Source of the DNA: JBAOHV01 sp963714875
Lineage (GTDB): Bacteria; Actinomycetota; Acidimicrobiia; Acidimicrobiales; Microtrichaceae
Direction: 5' to 3'
Assembly (NCBI GenBank): GCA_963714875.1
Contig: CAVQQI010000001.1
Span: 85,674 to 149,673 of the forward strand
DNA: 64,000 nucleotides
Shown here: piece by piece, positions 61,957-64,000 of the stretch
Numbering within the stretch: position 1 is the stretch's first letter
Layout of the letters: each line of letters starts with the position of its first letter
Made by a program: the position numbers and the translations under genes
Notes under the pieces: model-generated
Databases searched by the model: none
The model's input: the letters and a program-made list of their open reading frames with translations, nothing else
Told to the model about the DNA's origin: nothing

Positions 61957-62826
61957 TCACCGGAACCGTGCGGTCCACTCGTCGCTTCGTCGCCACAACT
62001 CGGCTCCGAGCTCGGGAGTCGCCGCTGCGCTCGGTGTCGTCAGCTCTCCCACCGAGTAGTACTCCCCGTGGTGATCGAGTACATCGGGTGACGTCGCGCA
62101 CATCACCGAGGTGCGCGCACCTACCTCGGGTGAAGGGCGGATCCGTTTCAGCACGGCGGTCACCGGGCGAGGCAGTCGCCGGACCACGTCGGTTCCGATC
62201 AGGTTCCCGGGGTGCAGGGCGACCGCGAGCATCTCATCTGATGGCACTCGTCGGGCGAGCTCCTGGACGAACAGCACGTTGGCCAGTTTCGACACGGCGT
62301 ACTCGGGCAGTCCGGTGATACTCCGGGTCGGTCGCCGGACGTCATCGAAATCGATCCCCTTGGTGTCGTTGTGGCTCCCGCTCGAGACGACGACGAGTCG
62401 TGCCGGGCCGCCATCGGGTGCGGGGCCGCTCGCGTTGAGCAGCTCGAGGAGGCCGGTGACGAACAGGAAGTGACCAAGGTGATTGACGCCGAACGCGAGC
62501 TCGAAGCCCTGGCGTGTCTGTCCCCGTTGTCCTGCCACCCCTGCGTTCGCGACGAGGACGTGTATCGGATCCCCGCGGTGCACCAATGCAGCCGTGGCGT
62601 CGCGAACTGAGCAGAGGTCGGCCAGGTCGAGTGGGAGGAATTCGAGCGCGTCGTTGCCCGTGGCGGCAGTGAGCTCCTCGATCACGGGTCGTGTCGCGGA
62701 CTCGGAGCGGCAGGCCAGGATCACGCGGTCGCCGCGCTCGGCGAGCGCGTGGGCTGTTGCCCGGCCCAGGCCCGTGTTGGCGCCGGTGATCAGGCTGGTC
62801 GTTCGTTGTGGAGTCGATGGCTGCAT
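61957..62826 (-). CDS. SDR-family oxidoreductase (retinol dehydrogenase/protochlorophyllide-reductase-like)
   Basis: 289 residues from ATG 62826. SLITGANTGLGRATAHALAERG has the TGxNxGxG cofactor loop of the extended RDH-like group, VLVANAGVAGQRG the NAG motif, and LPEYAVSKLANVLFVQEL the Tyr-x3-Lys site; Ser in LVVVSSGSHN completes the set. SPEVGARTSVMCATSPDVLDHHGEYYS is typical of the RDH/WWOX-like subgroup. The substrate is unknown. It starts 22 bases after the GH43 gene and is followed 34 bases later by the YihY-like gene, so all three are likely one transcript under the TetR operator at the right edge. Confidence 0.9.
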   Translation of the reverse strand: MQPSTPQRTTSLITGANTGLGRATAHALAERGDRVILACRSESATRPVIEELTAATGNDALEFLPLDLADLCSVRDATAALVHRGDPIHVLVANAGVAGQRGQTRQGFELAFGVNHLGHFLFVTGLLELLNASGPAPDGGPARLVVVSSGSHNDTKGIDFDDVRRPTRSITGLPEYAVSKLANVLFVQELARRVPSDEMLAVALHPGNLIGTDVVRRLPRPVTAVLKRIRPSPEVGARTSVMCATSPDVLDHHGEYYSVGELTTPSAAATPELGAELWRRSDEWTARFR

Positions 62827-62848
62827 CGTGCCTCGGTGCGATCGCGGC

Positions 62849-63964
62849 TCAGCCGAATGCGCAGGACGACGTGCCGGTGGTGGACGTGCCGGGGGCGGCC
62901 CCGTCGATGCGGAGGTTGCCTGAGCTGTCGGTGGACACCGGGGCCCAGCGCACGTGACGGGCGTAGCCGCTCTCGTAGTCGTCCTTGGTGTGGAAGAACA
63001 TGATCTGTTCGCCATCGGGTCCGTCGGTGAGGCTGTGGTGCCCTGGACCGTAGAAGCCGACGGACGGGTCGTCGTGGAGGATGGGAGCAGGTCCGGTGCG
63101 GGTGAACGGGCCGAGCGGGTTCGTGGCGGTTGCCTCACCGATCGAATAGCAGGTCGTATCCGCTCCCGCCCCGGAGTAGGTCAGGTGGAACACACCGTCG
63201 TGTTCGGTCACCCATGGTGCTTCTCGGATGAAGAGCTCCCAGCTCGCCACCTTGGCGTCGAGCACGATGGTCGCCGGTCCCGGCGCCGGAGTGGTCTCGT
63301 CGACCATCGGGATCGCGGCCATCACTGCGACCCCGAGCACCGGGTACGTGGAGAAGTACATGGTGAGTGATCCGTCGGACGCCTCGAAGAGGAACGCGTC
63401 GATGGCGTGTTCATCGGAGTCCAACAGCGGCACCGGGTCCGTCGGGGAGCCCCAGTAGTTCCCGTCGCCCACCCCGCCGTAGCCGCTGCCGACCAAGGGA
63501 TGATCGAGCACCTCGAGGAACGGCCCGAGTGGCGAGTCGGCGCGGGCCACGCCGATCCTGTTCCCGGCCGTGTAGTACATGAAGATGCCGTTCGGACTCG
63601 CGTGCAGGTCCGGCGCCCAGTATCCACCGTGGTCGTTCCACGAACCCGGTGTCGGCTCCCACACGAACCCCTGGTAGGTCCACGAGCGCAGGTCGTCGGA
63701 GCTCCAGGCCTCGAATCCGGACTCGGTGCTGGTGGTGGCGTACAGGTACCAGGTGTCGCCGACCCGCAGGACCTCGGGGTCGGCAACACCGATCAGCGCC
63801 CCGTCACCCCGGGTGAGTTGCAGCTCCGAGAACGCCTCACCAGCCGTCGGCGGCTGGAACCGTGTCGGCGGGTGCGGACTGCACGCGGCCAGCACGAGGA
63901 TCAGTACCGCCAGCATCGTTTCCGCTGGTCGCCGCAGCAGCCGCATCACGCCCATGTCCGCCAT
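62849..63964 (-). CDS. GH43-family glycoside hydrolase lipoprotein
   Basis: 371 residues. The signal peptide (MLAVLILVLAAC) has a lipobox, so it is anchored outside the membrane. The five-bladed beta-propeller of GH43 is marked by the general base in GVADPEVLRVGDTWYLYATT, the pKa-setting Asp in GYWAPDLHASPNGIFMYY, and the acid Glu in ELFIREAPWVTEHDGVFHLTY. GH43 enzymes act on arabinan, xylan or galactan. The first gene of a three-gene operon; the operator and TACGAT -10 lie just upstream of the ATG, with no room for a leader. The sugar chain it cuts is not known. Confidence 0.88.
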   Translation of the reverse strand: MADMGVMRLLRRPAETMLAVLILVLAACSPHPPTRFQPPTAGEAFSELQLTRGDGALIGVADPEVLRVGDTWYLYATTSTESGFEAWSSDDLRSWTYQGFVWEPTPGSWNDHGGYWAPDLHASPNGIFMYYTAGNRIGVARADSPLGPFLEVLDHPLVGSGYGGVGDGNYWGSPTDPVPLLDSDEHAIDAFLFEASDGSLTMYFSTYPVLGVAVMAAIPMVDETTPAPGPATIVLDAKVASWELFIREAPWVTEHDGVFHLTYSGAGADTTCYSIGEATATNPLGPFTRTGPAPILHDDPSVGFYGPGHHSLTDGPDGEQIMFFHTKDDYESGYARHVRWAPVSTDSSGNLRIDGAAPGTSTTGTSSCAFG

Positions 63965-63970
63965 CGCAGA

Positions 63971-63976
63971 ATCGTA
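63971..63976 (-). promoter_or_regulatory. -10 element of the GH43 operon, probably leaderless
   Basis: TACGAT (TANNNT type) directly follows the operator and ends 6 bases before ATG 63964, the same arrangement as at the TetR gene. The shared geometry supports both assignments. Confidence 0.55.
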
Positions 63977-63997
63977 GGTGAGACATTGTGTCTCGTC
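63977..63997. promoter_or_regulatory. TetR operator, site 2 (GH43 operon)
   Basis: On the plus strand GGTGAGAC, spacer ATTGT, GTCTCGTC. The first arm is identical to that at 60179-60201 over 8 bases, and the second matches in its first five. It sits right upstream of the GH43 -10 box on the minus strand, so the TetR protein likely represses this operon. Confidence 0.7.
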
Positions 63998-64000
63998 GAC

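Noticed and set aside
1..64000. CRISPR array, rRNA, tRNA, prophage or insertion sequence
   Set aside because: No regularly spaced direct repeats, no tRNA-like TTCGAATC arm in a cloverleaf context, no transposase, integrase or phage structural motifs were found by reading.

Overview
The window is about 64 kb of very GC-rich chromosome, densely packed with protein genes on both strands. I saw no rRNA, tRNA, CRISPR array, insertion sequence or prophage. The organism is most likely a high-GC Gram-positive actinobacterium, and I infer class Acidimicrobiia. The reasons are many lipobox lipoproteins, an LAFTG sortase-type anchor, a SufU/SufS pair, several acyl-CoA dehydrogenases and acyl-CoA ligases, a PimB-like mannosyltransferase, and promoters that look leaderless.

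Layout. 1-4.8 kb (minus): partial PHB-depolymerase-type esterase, SDR and Hsp31/HchA in one operon, with an AraC regulator and a PPOX-like protein upstream. 5-10 kb: class III cyclase-AAA protein converging on a small cNMP-binding protein, then a second esterase whose 3' end is frameshifted by an 11-bp tandem duplication. 10-13.8 kb: large Pmp-like beta-helix surface protein with a C-terminal LAFTG anchor. 13.9-22 kb: PCD, lipoprotein phosphatase/nuclease, sufU-sufS, metallo-beta-lactamase, RND/MMPL exporter, PPOX protein. 22-31.5 kb: vapBC, acyl-CoA dehydrogenase, CbiX, TrmH, L,D-transpeptidase, SDR, IF-2B-like protein, dienelactone hydrolase, glycosyltransferase, epoxide hydrolase, PGPGW protein. 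31.6-38.9 kb: Lys/Ala-repeat protein of unknown function, tyrosine phosphatase, peroxiredoxin, lacZ and galM. 39-49 kb: CoA-transferase, acyl-CoA synthetase, HxlR regulator with two VOC proteins, orphan substrate-binding lipoprotein, degenerate GGDEF/EAL protein. 49-60 kb: PH-domain protein, valS, SDR, cysS, HTH-membrane protein, acyl-CoA dehydrogenase with a strong palindromic operator, AI-2E-family transporter, TMEM175-like protein. 60-64 kb: TetR regulator and a GH43 lipoprotein-SDR-YihY operon sharing one operator/promoter design.

Two results stand out. First, the TetR gene and the GH43 operon carry the same inverted repeat (GTGAGAC-N5-GTCTC core), directly followed by a TANNNT -10 box and an ATG 6-7 bases further on; this predicts a small, previously undescribed regulon. 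Second, many genes are broken by small insertions whose removal restores the family-typical protein: cysS three times, the beta-helix protein twice, lacZ, the YihY gene, the AI-2E gene and the esterase. Because cysS is normally essential, sequence or assembly error is the leading explanation, and gene models here should be read with the corrected frames given in each entry.
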